Shown: positions 37,176 through 50,058 of the stretch, one piece after another
Layout of the letters: every line of letters starts with the position of its first letter
How positions within the stretch are numbered: the stretch's first letter is position 1
Position numbers and translations under genes: made by a program
Assembly (NCBI GenBank): GCA_033002965.1
Contig: JAURVB010013544.1
Span: forward strand, 55,874-119,873
Length of the DNA: 64,000 nt
Direction of reading: 5' to 3'
Origin: Piper betle
Lineage: Eukaryota; Streptophyta; Magnoliopsida; Piperales; Piperaceae
The notes under the pieces: generated by a model
The model's input: the letters and a program-made list of their open reading frames with translations, nothing else
Database searches by the model: none
What the model was told of the DNA's origin: nothing

Positions 37176-40100
37176 ATGCGGATATCGGAGCTCTCGCCGG
37201 ACCTCCGGCCGCCGCCGCAGGAAGAGCCCCTCCCCGCCTCCTCCAAGAACTTGAGTCCGCCATCGCCGATGCCGAGCGCCTCTCCCCCGCCGACCTCCCC
37301 CAGGCCCCGGCAAAGCTCGCCGCCCATCTCCGCCGCTCCCTCTCCCGCCTGGCCGCTCTCCATCCCCTCCCAGACTCCGGCAAGATCCAGATCTGGAAGC
37401 TCGCATACCGCCTCTGGAACGCCTGCGTCGATCTATCCAACGCTGCCCCCAGCCCCTCTGAGGGCCACGCCGCCCTCCGCCAGGTCGCCGCCGACTTGCT
37501 CGGCCTCGCCGGGAGCCCTGCTGGGATCCCCTCTCCGGCGTTCAAGGCTGCGGCCTTCTACCACCGGACGGGCGAGATCTGGCACGAGCTGCTCCGGTTC
37601 GACCTCGCTGCGGACTGCTTCGAGAAGGCGACGGAGCTGGCCCCGAGACCCGACGTCGATGCGGTTCACAGCGCGGAGGAGAGGAGGCTGGTCTTGGATC
37701 TGAATGTGGCGAGGTCGAGAACGGCGTGGGAGAGCGGGGAGAAGAGCCTCGCGCTCGGTCTCTTGAATCGGTCCAAGAGTCTCCTCTTCCGATCGACTGA
37801 TCACTGCAAAACCCTAGCCGAGCAGTACCTGCAATTTTCGAAGTCGATTTTGGCGGGCAGCGAGAAATCGGATGGGGTGAACGAAGCGTCGAAGCTCATC
37901 AACGAAGCTCTGGATCTGTGCGAGAAAGGGTTGGGATTAGCGCAAAACCAGGAGCAGAAATCAAGTTCGAAGGTTTTGCGGGAGAAGCTGCTCCGGTTTC
38001 TAGCGGCGACGCATTTGCAGGGTGAGGAGTTCGAGAGCGTTCTTAAATGCGTCAAGGTGCTCCGCGAATCCGGCGTCGTCGAGCACCCGAGCGTGGGATT
38101 CATGGCAATGAGGGCGTGGCTGGGGCTGCGGAGGCCGGCGGAGGCGGAGAAAGAGCTGCGGGGGATGGTCACGAGCAGGTCAGTCCCCGACGGCATCTGC
38201 GTCTCGGCAGTGGAGGCGTTCTTCCAGGAGGCCGGAGCGGCTGTGGCCGATGACGCCAAGGACGTCTTCCTGGGGCTGCTCGGCCGGCGCCAAGTTAGCG
38301 CAGGGGCGGCAGTGAGGTTGGTGCATAGGATGGTGGCGGGAGGGGAGGGCAGCGAGGGTGGGAGGATTCGGGCGAGAGCGGCGTTGGAGCTTGTCTCCGA
38401 CGAGAGGGTGGCAGACCTCTTCGCCGGAGACGGGGAAGGTATCACCAAGGAGAGGGGTACCATGCACGCCGTGATTTGGAACTGGTAAGTAGACACAATA
38501 CCTCCCCTCATATTTGTTTGCTTATCTTCACCATTTAGATATATGAATTGAACTATTTGTCTGGTGAATATAGTGGAGTAATATGGTTGTTTTTTTTTTC
38601 TGTTCTTAGATCTGTAAATTAACATAGATTCATGGAATTGGTATGGGTACGAATCCTGTCGGAAGTATAATGCGAATGAATTGAAGTATTTGTACTATGT
38701 CCCAGTAATTGTATAAAGAGGTAAAAAAATACAGGAATCAAGAAGTTTTTGGATTATTAGAGAACGTTAGTGAAGCGCTTATGATTCTGTCTGTACGTGT
38801 TGGTGGTGATCTCATGCAGCGGGGCAGAGCATTTCAAGGCGAAGGACTACGAGACGGCGGCAGAGATGTTCGAGAAGTCGATGCTATACGTGCCTCAGAA
38901 GGAGGAGAATAAGGGTCTCCGGGCAAAATCGTTTAGGGTACTTTGCTTATGCCACCTTGGTCTTGCCCGGCTCAACCAGGCCGAGGAGTATATCAATGAG
39001 GCCGAGAAGGTACCACTGTTTTTTTGCGTCTCTGCAAGTGTGTTGGCAGCAGCTTGGTGTGATTGCTAAATGTAGTTGGGAAATTAATTTAGTAGTGTCA
39101 ACACTTGTTGCATCTGTTGCTTTCCTACTGATGTGTTTTATTTGTTGTCATAATTTTTACAGCTTGATCCTAACATTACCTCCTCCTTTCTAAAGGTAAA
39201 TCTCTGTTCTACTATCTCATCCTTGTCTGATTTGGATATAGGATTGGAAATAATTTGGGATTTTGGGTGGCAGTTTAAGGTTTTACTGGTGAAGAAGGAC
39301 GAAACAGCAGCCATTAATCAGATACAAGCAATGGTGAACTCTGTGGACTTTAAGCCAGACTTTCTTACCCTCTCAGCTCATGAGGCCATGGCATCCAGGG
39401 CTCTTCCCGTTGCTATTGCTTCTTTGTCCAACCTTCTAAACCTGTATGCCACTGGGAAGTCAATGCCTATCCCAGAGGTTACTATCCTAAGACATATCAT
39501 GGCACTCCTTATCCAGAATCCAGGAACTGAGGCGGAAATTCTTAAATTTACAAATCATGCCCGACATAGGTTCTCTGATCTTGGGCCAGAATTATATTTT
39601 GGAAAAGGAGTAGTGGGAAGTCGGGAGTTGAATTGGTTTTCAGGGCATTCGTGGAACATGGGACTCAAGATGGCAAAACAGGGGAGTTATGGCTTGTCAG
39701 CACAGTTCTTTGAGATGGCTGCTGATTTCTATGAAGCCCAGGGCGAAAGTTTAGGTGATGGGAATCGCTCAAGTGCCTGTAGGTCTCTCGTTCTCAGTGT
39801 TGCTGCAATTCTTGCAGAAGAACAGAAGAATGAAAGCTTGTCGGACGCCGTTGTGCAGAAGGCCATCCAAATGGTGACCAAAGCTGGGAAAGTAAGTTCA
39901 CCTATTTGAATCACCTATTATACATGAAACTGTGAGAATTATATATCTTCTCCTTTGTAATGCAGTTATTATCAGCTATACCTTTGGAAACAAACTTAGC
40001 AGAAGATCAAACTACTACTCAGTCCAATATTCTTTTTCTGCACACCTTCAACTCCTACGAGCTAGCAGGTCGAGTGGCCGGCGGGGCAGCCCAGCAGCTT

Positions 40101-40645
40101 CATGTGCTTAAAACCTTTGCCTCGTCCAGGGCGTGCTCTCCTCAGCACCTCATCCAGATTGGCCTCGCTGCCTCTAGCGGCCCTCGGCCCAACCCAGAAG
40201 CCGCTGACTACGCATTTCGCACTTCCCTTCCTGCCCTTCTCATGGCAGCCCCCTCCCGGACTACAAAACTGTTGCCATGGCTCTTAGAAAGCTTGTGATG
40301 GTGTCTGGCTTGAGACAAGGTGAAACAGATGATGAACCCTTTGCTGTGTACAAGGAGGCGTATAGAATCATGGTGGGGCTCAATCAAGGGGAATACCCAG
40401 AACAGGAGGGGAAATGGTTGGCTATTACTTCATGGAACAGATCTTTAATGCCTGCTCGATTGGGGCAGATGGAGAGAGCTAAAAAATGGATGAAGATGGG
40501 ATTAGATTTTGCTCAGCAGGTGATAGGCATGGATTCATATAAATGTTCCATGGAGAAATGCTTGAGCAGCATTGAAAAGTTATGTGGGGAAGAGACAGGA
40601 AACAGACCACCTGATCATTTCCAGGAGCCGATATCTTCAAGATGA
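37176..40645 (+). CDS. ZIP4: ZIP4/SPO22 meiotic crossover protein, five exons, two frame breaks
   Basis: ZIP4 (SPO22; TEX11 in animals) is a TPR-type scaffold of the ZMM group, needed for class I crossovers and synapsis. The start [14 protein letters not shown] at 37176 resembles plant ZIP4 N-termini. Exons: 37176-38484, 38820-39009, 39163-39195, 39274-39891, 39966-40645; all GT-AG with correct phase. Recognisable text includes [76 protein letters not shown] and [20 protein letters not shown]. The spliced length predicts about 943 residues, normal for plants. Two frame breaks are seen: between about 37200 and 37240 (the [11 protein letters not shown] start is in one frame, the [12 protein letters not shown] continuation in another) and at the C-run 40255-40257. 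Both fit loss of a single base in C-rich runs. Exon 1 is very GC-rich. Confidence 0.92.
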
Positions 40646-42422
40646 TTTCCTGCAAAGAAAACACATAGTGATATTAGTAAATATAAATTTCCACATTACA
40701 GTAGTCACAAAAGATGGAAACATTCAAAAGCTTGTTATAAAATCATTTCCTTCCTTTCTAGGTGTTTGATCAGGACATTGTATCCATTATGCTAGCAACT
40801 GCTAAGAATCATTTGAACACGTAAGATGATATTTTTATTACAAACGCTCAAGAAAACCACAAATAATAGATTTTAATCATACAAAAATCAGTTCATTGGC
40901 AGAAGATCAAATCTCGCCATTTGTATGGAGCATGCAAAAACTCCAAAGGGTTGAACTTATCTACATCAAGAACTTCTAGTCAATAGCTCCATTAGCTAAT
41001 AAGAGAATAAGAATACAGATACCTCTTTCCATAGAAGCGCACAGATCTTGGAAAGAAATCGTAGCTAGTTGAACTGAACATGGAGTTGCCATGTTTTATC
41101 TGCTGCTGAATATTGATAAGGTCATGTACGAGTGGATATGTAGTGTTTCACAGTTAGGGAGCAGTAATCATATTCCTTAGGTTTGTCATTCTTCATTCTT
41201 GCAATAGAAATTCAGTTTATATATGGGTTTCACAATTTAACAGTTTTGCATCCGGTTTGATTTAGCTTATCAGCTTTTATTGTGGAGATCAGATGAAACC
41301 ATCAGTTGTTAAAGGAAGGTTCATCATCTATTACTTCAGAGTATACTCGAACAAGCCCAGGGCGTGTAGGTTGCCTACTTGGACAGGCCCTCAAACAAGA
41401 ATTGTGCTGCAGTATATGTCAGCGCTGGTTCAGTTGCCATGTTTTCTTTATTGTTTATGCCATTTACCTTGCATCTTTCTGAAAACTTGATTTATTCCAA
41501 TGTGAGAACATGAGAACTCTTCAAAATCATTCCCTTGTAAGCTAGGTCAATGTACATCCAACAGGAATATGGGAAATAAGCAAGCCCTGATAGAATGAGT
41601 ATAAGAAGAGATGCTACATCTTAGACTAGGAGATACATGCAAGGCTTTTAAAATGGCTTCAACCTGTGTTCCCTCGAAATTTCTTCTCAATGTTACAGGT
41701 AAAAGCAAAATTTCAGCCTTATTTTCAGCGGAGTTGCTTCCTACTGTTACAATCTTAAGAACTAGAGCCGAACGAATATCAAAAACCTGCATTGACAAGA
41801 AATTAGTGGAGCTAACATATCTATTGATAGAAGCCAAGAGTTTATTTAATCCATGTTACAAAATAACTGCTTACGGGAATGAAGATACATTGAAGTACCA
41901 GTAAAAATATGCATCAAACAGCATTGCTTCCTAGAAAGGAAGGCACCAGTCTCGGTCTACACAACAAAAATGCTGACAAGAGGAAATTCTGACCAACATA
42001 ATATGGGTCATTTTGTGTGAAACTGACAGTTACAAGAGATTAGTATTCGAAAAAGACTTATTGATCACGTACTCGTGGTTTGCGTATTCGAAAAAGACTT
42101 ATTGATCACGTACTCGTGGTTTGCAGTGAGAGTGCCAAGCTGGATATACATCAATGGTTGACAGTGGAGCATTCTTCTTATGCTAGCATTAAAGGAAAAG
42201 GAAAAACTGTGTTTTCAGTTCTCTGCAACCAGCTACCATCATCTCTGGCCGGAAAACAAATTGCCGCTTAAGAAATAACTCATCAGAGATCAATCATTAA
42301 TCAGAATAGTGAACTCTAAAGCTCAGTTTTCCCAGATGTTGACGAGAATCCAACAGGCCTACTTCATAAGATAGACTCAAGGTTAGTAACTAAATCATCA
42401 TGTTAGGCATGACTTGAAATAT
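40646..42422. other. Intergenic between convergent ZIP4 and ankyrin genes
   Basis: Holds the 3' sides of both genes. An open stretch on the minus strand at about 41690-41790 has a plausible acceptor before it, but I recognise no family. A 41-bp tandem duplication lies at 42043-42124. Confidence 0.5.
42043..42124 (+). repeat. Perfect 41-bp tandem duplication
   Basis: GTATTCGAAAAAGACTTATT and the following bases occur at 42043-42083 and, unchanged, at 42084-42124. With no differences, the event is recent or an assembly artefact. Confidence 0.92.
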
Positions 42423-44325
42423 CTAGAGTGCATACATCCTCTTCTCACTATTCATCAACTCTGAATCTGAAATAATAGTTGAGAGAGACCAAGAACGGGA
42501 CCGACTTCCTGATCCTTTCCTTATATTTCTCATGTTGGACATGTCAATCCTATGCATAATGACAAAGTAACACATTGAGCCAATGGTTGCCAACATGATC
42601 AAGCTGCCAATTGCTGTTGTTAAGATTGCGAGCCACAAGCCATGAGGACCTACAACTACATATGTGAGTGCAATAAAAGCCACTGATATGAAGAGGCAAG
42701 CCATCCACATTATCTTGTTGATCACAAACATCATTTGCTTCTTTGCCTTGTGCTCTACAACTACTATAGATGTCTGGACCACAACCACGGCAAGGGAGAT
42801 GAAAAGAGCCATTGAATCAAATATGAAGAAGATCATGAAAGCTGGATTATTGGCAATGTGAGCTTCGCCTAGGGTACTTCCATCAACATCATTCTCAACA
42901 TACTGACCAGGAACGGTAAAAATTGCAGCAAATGCAACTGTGGCTATCAAAACCGCAACAACAGTGGCAGAATTAATAGCATTATTAAGGCCTCCTATAT
43001 GAAGTTTCTTGATCTTCCTGGCTATCTTCTGGACCCTCATTCCTGTTTGGCGAGATTGTTGGAGTTGGGATTGGACTTCATGCTTTATATCACTTACAGT
43101 CTGCTTCAATTGCTTGTTGGCAACTGGAGGAGTTCCTTGCTCTTTGGAGGTGATAGCATTAGCTGCTTTTAGAAGGGGAGCAAGCTCTTTATTAGTTGAT
43201 TTTTCTGCAATATCAAGAGGTGTCTCTCCGGCCTTGTTAGTTGCATTGACATTGATCCCTTCCGCAGATAGCAAGGCCCTCATCATCTGGCAAACATGAT
43301 GATAATTCTTAACGAATGGCATGAGAACCATGTATGCAGTTTACAACAATGTTCGAAAAGGAGATCTTATTATCAAATTCGTGCAAGTGAACACAAACCT
43401 GAGTTCGACCCTTCCTAGTTGCAATATGCAATGCCGTGTTGCCCTTATTGTCCTCATATTGGATGATTGAAGGATCGGATTTAATGAGTTCCAAAACAAC
43501 AGCAACGTTTATTCCCTTAACAGCCATGTGCAGAGCTGTTTGGCCCTTCTTATCTTTCTTTGAACTTAACTCCGGCTCCTTATCAAATAGGGCTTTGACC
43601 ACTTCCAGATGCCCCATTCTTGCAGCAGAGTGGAGAGCAGTCTTTCCATTGCTTTTGGATATTTTGGCAAGACTGGATTCTGTTTCCAGTAGTAGATTGA
43701 CCACATCATAGTGGCCTTGTGTTGCAGCAGTTTGCAGGGCTGTGGAGTTGGTTGTATCAGTTGTCATAGCCAACTGTGGAAAATTTTGCAATAGCTCTTT
43801 CAACACCTCTGCCAAAATGAAAAAGAAATGGCATGACAAATTGGAAACCGAACTTCTTCACAGGATGAAACACTGCTTAGTTGCAATATCTGATGCACAA
43901 ATTGATCAAGAACTAAAGACACTACTTAGTTCAAACTAGGCCTGTAAACTAATCATCCATGTACAACAGCAAGAGATGAATTCAAAGGAAATACCAAGAT
44001 GGCCTAGCTTGGCAGCAACGTGAAAAGCATCGAATCCATTGTTGGCCTTGATGCCAGCAGATTGAAGGTCGGAGTGCTTCAAGAGTTCAACTACGACAGG
44101 TGCTTGATCATTTTCAGCAGCAACATATAAAGCCGTTTCCCCATCTTGATTTTGCTTGGAAATCGAATTGCTCAGATGACCCTTGTCATTGCTTTGAAGC
44201 ATATCTTTAACCAGGCCTAAGTTCCCAATTCTGGACGCTACATGGAGTGGAGTATCTCCACGTTTTCCTGCAGACACCTTGTTCCTCTTCTTCTCACGGA
44301 AGCTCCATTGTTTATCCATAGGCAT
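42423..44325 (-). CDS. Ankyrin-repeat PGG-domain membrane protein (ITN1/ANK1-like)
   Basis: Plant ankyrin proteins with a C-terminal PGG domain sit in membranes and act in stress and ion signalling (for example ITN1 in salt tolerance). Exons on the minus strand: 44325-43995, 43808-43399, 43286-42423, GT-AG and in phase, giving 534 residues. The start is MPMDKQWSFREKKRNKVS; a second ATG lies two codons on. Ankyrin repeats (GDTPLHVASRIGNLGLVKDM, GETALYVAAEND, GFDAFHVAAKLGH, KTALHSAARMGHLEVVKALF, GQTALHMAVKG, GNTALHIATRKG, GETPLDIAE) fill residues about 20-280. A coiled region then leads into the PGG domain (GGLNNAINSATVVAVLIATV, FAAIFTVPGQY) and four hydrophobic segments from residue about 355 to 505. 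No break is seen. Possible leader introns lie upstream (acceptor near 44484, donor near 44890). Confidence 0.93.
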
Positions 44326-45480
44326 TTTGACAGTACAAAAGTTGTAATCCAAGCCGACCTTCTTATGTAGACCAAAGAACTAAACAGAAATCTTTTATAC
44401 CAGCTAGCTCTCAATTGGGAAGTTAACTATTAACAACCACAAGGTATTGAAACAGAGATCCCCGTTCGCATCATCAAGGTTCTCCTGAAAACAAAGTAAA
44501 TGAATCAGATTCTGAAGAGGTAAAATTTTCTGAAACTCAATAGCAAATTTTATTATTGATTAATGTTGTTTCACTTGGGCAGCTAAGACTTGAAGTCTTC
44601 AACAACTGATCATACACAAATACTGCAACTTTATGAAAAGATCATTATAGAGGAAAGGAAGATTATGAGTCTAAAAATAAGAAGATGATAACGATGAAGA
44701 ACAAGAATTGTCGACCAATTAACCCAGGTCTGGAAGAACAACCTTTCCTGTGATTGCCCAGAAAAAAATATAGAAGAGCCCACATAACTGGGAAAGGAAA
44801 AACCCAGAAACTTTTCATCCACCATTTGATTTCCTTCATCAAACAAAAACAAATCAAGATTTAGAAGGAAAAGAAAACCATCGCCTTACCTCCTTCACAG
44901 ACCCAAAATCCAGAATCAGTAGATCCAAATCAACAGACATAACATTGAGAACCACCCTTTTAAGCTGACACTCAAAGGAAAAGAGGAAACGTTTCCAGAA
45001 GTCCACACGAAACCGTACTTCTGTCTCTGCAATCAACAAGTACCTAGCCTATGGACAGCAAGCAAGTTGTTGAGTGAGTTGAAGTAGAGAGGAAGCCAGA
45101 GGCTTCCTGCAAGCTCAACTCATTTCATGAATTTCCTCACGTCTAGAAGATCAAGCCTCTGAACTTTCAACGCCTCACCTCGTCATCAACTGGTAGTTAT
45201 CGCTTAACACAGTCTCCGAAACCTTTCCCCTCTACCTTTCCCTCCGGGCGTTTACTCATTGACCCGCAGTAAAATAATGCTCTGGGTGGTGGACAGCGAT
45301 TGGCGGCGATTGCCGTCCATGTCAAGAACTGACAAGAACCTGATGCAGGAAAAGAGTGGAGGGGCACCCCCCACACACACTAGGTGCCAATCGCCATGAG
45401 ATACCCAACTAGCACTAAAGCAAAAGCAGATACTATGGGTGGTCAGAGGTTTCCTCCTCCACTGGGCCATCTGCAAAATC
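44326..45480. other. Leader and 5' flank of the ankyrin gene
   Basis: On the minus strand TTTGTTTTCAG at about 44484-44494 and GAGGTAAGG at about 44888-44896 look like the acceptor and donor of an untranslated-leader intron. The stretch 45060-45480 is less AT-rich than its surroundings and may be the promoter. No separate gene is seen. Confidence 0.4.
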
Positions 45481-46632
45481 CTTTTGCCTCTTGATCATCC
45501 CTGATGTGCAATTCTGTGCTTCATTTTTTTGGTTTAATTTGTTCATAATAATGTTCATGCGGCAGCAATAAGAATTATATATATATATATTAAAAAAATT
45601 ATTTATGACACATAAAAACGGCTTAAATTTTTTTAAAAATTTAATATGAATTGTCTAATTATAAGGACGGCGAAAATTATATTTTAAAGAAAATAAATTA
45701 ACTCGTTCTTATGATCGAATAACCTAAGATAAAAAAATTTACGTAAAATAATTGATTTATATATATATATATATCAATAAATATTACGGTAGTGAATTTT
45801 TTATGTTACTTTAGTAAACAGTTTTTCTGTCCGGATCTACGAGGCTCGTGGGAGTGGGAATCTATCATGTTTCTTGAAGTGTGTGTCTGGGTAAGTGACG
45901 CATTAGTGTGTTTTTGGCTAATTACCAAACCAAATGGAAATTGAAGATTGTGGTTTCTTGATGAGCAAAAGCCGTCTTGAGATACAACTATCATCTCTCT
46001 TGATCCAGGATACATTCACAACAATAATTATTATTAGCGTCTTTTATATATATATAAACATATATAAGAATTGTAGTTAACTTTTTTTTTATTATGCAGT
46101 TATATGGACTAAAGATGGTTTTTTTATTTTATTAACCTTAAATGTCCAATATAAAGCAGAAATCGTTGGCCTTCATGAACTAATATTGCACATTAACACA
46201 GATTTCATAACTCCAAAGAAATTGATTTTGGCATCCTCCAGAAAATGACTACATCTACATTGATAATAACAATTTTGTGTTAACATATTCTTAGAAAGGC
46301 TTGTAAATTAGACGTTAGTTAATTAGCGTGGATCCCTCGATCCCAAAGTATTGCTGCTCACTCGTTTGCCTTGGTGGCAGACAGAACATCACCTTTGGTA
46401 TCTAATTTATTTCTGTGACTATTACTCAAAAAAAACCGCTATGGAAGGGTCAAGCAATATAAATTTTTACGTATTATTCTTTACCATGTAATATTTATAT
46501 TGATAGTATTTTTTGTATATTTAACTGTTTAGGATATTATTAATTAGAGTCTTGTTTTAATAATAAGGGCGAGGGAATTGGAGGGTTGTATTATATTAAT
46601 TTCAATAAAAAATATTGCATTATCCTTCATTA
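45481..46632. other. Intergenic, AT-rich
   Basis: Contains short (AT)n runs at about 45571-45590 and 45760-45773. Nothing else is recognised. Confidence 0.5.
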
Positions 46633-47190
46633 TGTTAGAAAAATAATTTATAAAAGGAGAGATAATGTGGAGAATGAATGCAAATAGTATCTTACAACTC
46701 TATTTATAAAAATAAAACAAAATGACAAGACACATTGATTAATCAAAAAGATAATTGATTAATTAAAAGTGACTCGTTAATTGAAGAGATCCAATTTGAG
46801 TTTATTACTTTCAACATCCCCCTTAAACTTAAATAAGGAAATTACGCATGCTTAATAACCTTTTTAACTTGAACAAACTGTTATGCGTCAATGACTACAT
46901 GAAAATATTTGCAATATTCCAAATTAATTTTTCTTTCCATTATCAAATCTCTAATGAAATGATATTTTATTTCAACGTGTTTGCTCATCTCATACATAAC
47001 TGGATTCTTAGTCAAAGAAATTGTAGTAGGCTAATGTCGAAGATGTTTCATCTCCCCAACTAATATTCACTACCAAATGGCTTGACTTGCACAAGATGCA
47101 ACAATAATATATTCAGCTTCAGCAGTAAAAAGTGCAGTCATTTCCCTACTTGTTCGAAGACCATGTAAACACAAATTTTCCAAAATAAAA
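46633..47190 (-). mobile_element. Truncated Copia element: LTR and end of RNase H
   Basis: 46633-46816 has TGTTAG...TTCAACA ends and reads on the minus strand as a short LTR (184 bases). It is preceded on that strand by the purine tract AAGGGGGA (plus-strand TCCCCCTT at 46817). Further upstream on the minus strand are TISLTKNPVMYEMSKHVEIK and YHFIRDLIMERKINLEYCK, the C-terminal part of a Copia RNase H. Internal stops are present and nothing further upstream is found, so it is a 5'-truncated remnant. Confidence 0.75.
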
Positions 47191-47640
47191 AATATATCCA
47201 AAAGTTATTAAACTCGTGATTCAAGTCAAACTTTTATATTAGTGAACCAGTTGGTTCAGTCGTCGGTTTGAGTCGAATCAGTTCATAATTGGCATGCTGA
47301 ACCGAGGCCAACTATGCGTTATGAACAATGATGGTCAAGTATACCTGAGTATATTATGATAACGTCAGCAAAATGATAAAAAATGAGTTATTAGAGTATA
47401 TGATAATATGAAGTTATTTTTTTAATGCATTTGATCGTAGAATTATTTTTAAACCAAATAATACATTACAACAACACTTTATATAGTAGTTTGGGTGGTT
47501 ATTAGTTCTAAAACATGTAATTTTGATATTATTGAGTGTTACATTTTATGAGATTTACTATATATTTCTGGATTTTTTAGAGGTTATTTGGAGTTAGTTA
47601 TTATTTTTGATTCGAGTCAAAAGCGAATCAACTTTTATTT
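47191..47640. other. Intergenic, AT-rich
   Basis: No gene or repeat recognised. Leads into a C-rich block. Confidence 0.4.
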
Positions 47641-48010
47641 ATAAGATTGCCACCCAACCCTCACCTCAACGCCTTCCCCTTCCTACCCCAACGCCGCCCC
47701 GAACGCCCCCACCAACACCACCTTCAGCCCCCACCGCCACCAATCAATGCCAATCGACTCCAAAGGAGCTCCGTCGTGTCGTCCCCCACCATCCCTACCA
47801 TTACCCAGCCACCACGACGCCCCGCGCTGCGCCCTCGCATAACGATCTCAATGGCAATTCACCGCCGGCTACACCACTCCGCCGTCGCCACCCCTTTCGA
47901 CCCAGGCAACCTTTTCCCCCCACCATCGTCGTCGTTGAGGTCGGCCCAAGGCCTATCGACAACCTCGATCAGGTGTCACCGACTTTGACAACCATGGCCA
48001 TCACTGACGA
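47641..48010. repeat. C-rich low-complexity block
   Basis: The plus strand is strongly C-rich (CCACC, CCCC and CGCC words). Proline-rich open frames across it (47607-48068 and another frame) look like composition artefacts. It resembles the G-rich blocks at 14865, 54090 and 63700 seen from the other strand. Confidence 0.55.
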
Positions 48011-50021
48011 AAAATCATCAAAAACCGTCGTAAAATCAGATTTACTAGAATTCATCAAAAATTATTGAATTTTTGCTAAATTCCTTCGATCATATCGGAT
48101 CAAACTTCGGATACCGTTTGGTGCCAAATTCGAGTCTCGAACCGCACGATAAACCCTAATAGTCATCGATCACCGACAACGCAAGGTATAATTACCTTCA
48201 ACCATATTAATTAAAATTGATAATTATTAGTACAATATGGTAGAATTTGATTGATTAGCATGATAAAATATTTTGATTGTAAATAAAATGAATTTGTATG
48301 ATTTGAATTGTATTAAAATAAATTTTACTGAACTAATTAAGTAAATTAAGTATGAATTATTAATTAAATATAGTGTATCCTAGAAAATCTTTATGTCAAT
48401 TGATGTGAGTACTTTGATTAAGTATGTTAGTTAGGATGTGGGAATGCATGATAGCAGACATTAGTTTTTAGTTTTGATGTATAAGTATGGAGTAGGAGCT
48501 CGCCTCTTAAGCATATGGACATGATTGGAGCTTCTACCATTTTTGTTTAAGAATCACTTCTAGTTTGACTCTTTCACTCTATTATAATTTATTTTAATAG
48601 GTAAGTGGCCATATCAAATGGTGGATTTGTTGTATCTTATTCCATACGAGTCATTTAGTCATACCAATTTTTGGATATTTTTGAAAACTCGGAGATAAGA
48701 TCCTTCAAGTTTATTTTTGAAAACTCAAATCAATATCATGATAGCTTCAGGCTTACTATATAATAATTTCTACCCAAACCTATGTATATTTAATTTTCTC
48801 GATTTTTCAATTAGATGTAAGACAATATCGAAGGAGAAAATAGGTGAAAACTCTCTCATTCTCAAAACCTTTAGCAAAGAAATAAGTATTCTAAGTTATC
48901 AGAATAAGCCCTAGTTAATTAGGAACGAACCTTTAGCTCTTAAGACTCCGTTTAACTAGCATAAAACATATGTAAGATATTCTTAAGAAAAAATAGTACG
49001 TGCTTATTGTATTTTACATTAAAATTAATATAATTATCATCAAGTAAGTCACCTATATATTTTACATATATATTCTCTTATACTAAAAAACGTCCACCTT
49101 TTCTTATCACTTAGTGATAAAAAAGAAGAAGAAAGAATTAATTGCACGTGAAAAAAAATGCATGGGTGACCCACATAAAAGTAATTATACTTAATTTAGA
49201 TGCAAAATAATATACTTAAAATTACTATATGCATTAAATATATTTAAATATATATAACTTTAATAAAATTAACTATTTTAAATTTTTTATACCAATCACA
49301 TTAATTTCGTACCACGGACCGACCAGAAGGACTCAAATGAAAATAATTGTAATAGGCTTTTAATTGGGAGGTTGGAAGGAATAAATAAAGGACGGAAAGG
49401 AAAACGACCCGCTTGGACAAACTAGGTTATGCCACACATACAAAGTCAAGTAGAAAAGCAAAAATAAAAAAATTAAAGTTGACTCTCCAACTTTTGATTT
49501 GACATTTGATGTCACGTCTACCTACTCAAGAATATTTTTTTCGCTTTCAAAATATGAATAATTTTTTATAAAAATTATAAAATATTTTTCAAAATCAAAA
49601 GGTGACGTAATTGCTAATTAACTGAACAGTTTATCGATGACATCTTAATAATTAATAATTTAGGAATAACAATTAGAGCTTCAATTGCCCGCGCTTGACT
49701 CCTAATTTTAGCTCAGACCCCTGATCGTATGGATCGTCTAAAATTTAGGACTTTTAATACAATTTTTCCTTTTGTATTAGTAAAACAAATAGTTTTTATT
49801 ACAATTAGGATTTTTAAAAAATTTTATTATAATTTGGATTTATTTTAAATTTTATTATAATTAATATTTTCTTTAATTTCTATTATAATTAAGATTTAAT
49901 TTAAATCATTTAGCCACGGGGTAACGAATACTTTTAAAAATAATCTCCGCCTTCCCCCCTTTTGACTATTGATAACTAAACTAGTCATTAGAGTTACTTG
50001 ATACAACAGTTTAATATACAA

Positions 50022-50058
<37 letters not shown>

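Noticed and set aside
38720..38817. Upstream extension of ZIP4 exon 2 as coding
   Set aside because: The frame is open, but the conserved reading ([15 protein letters not shown]) and phase need the acceptor at 38819.
44631..45039. Minus-strand frames upstream of the ankyrin gene
   Set aside because: No similarity; they overlap the probable leader intron.
47607..48068. Proline-rich 153-codon frame
   Set aside because: It lies in a C-rich simple block, has no recognisable start context or domain, and another frame is also open.
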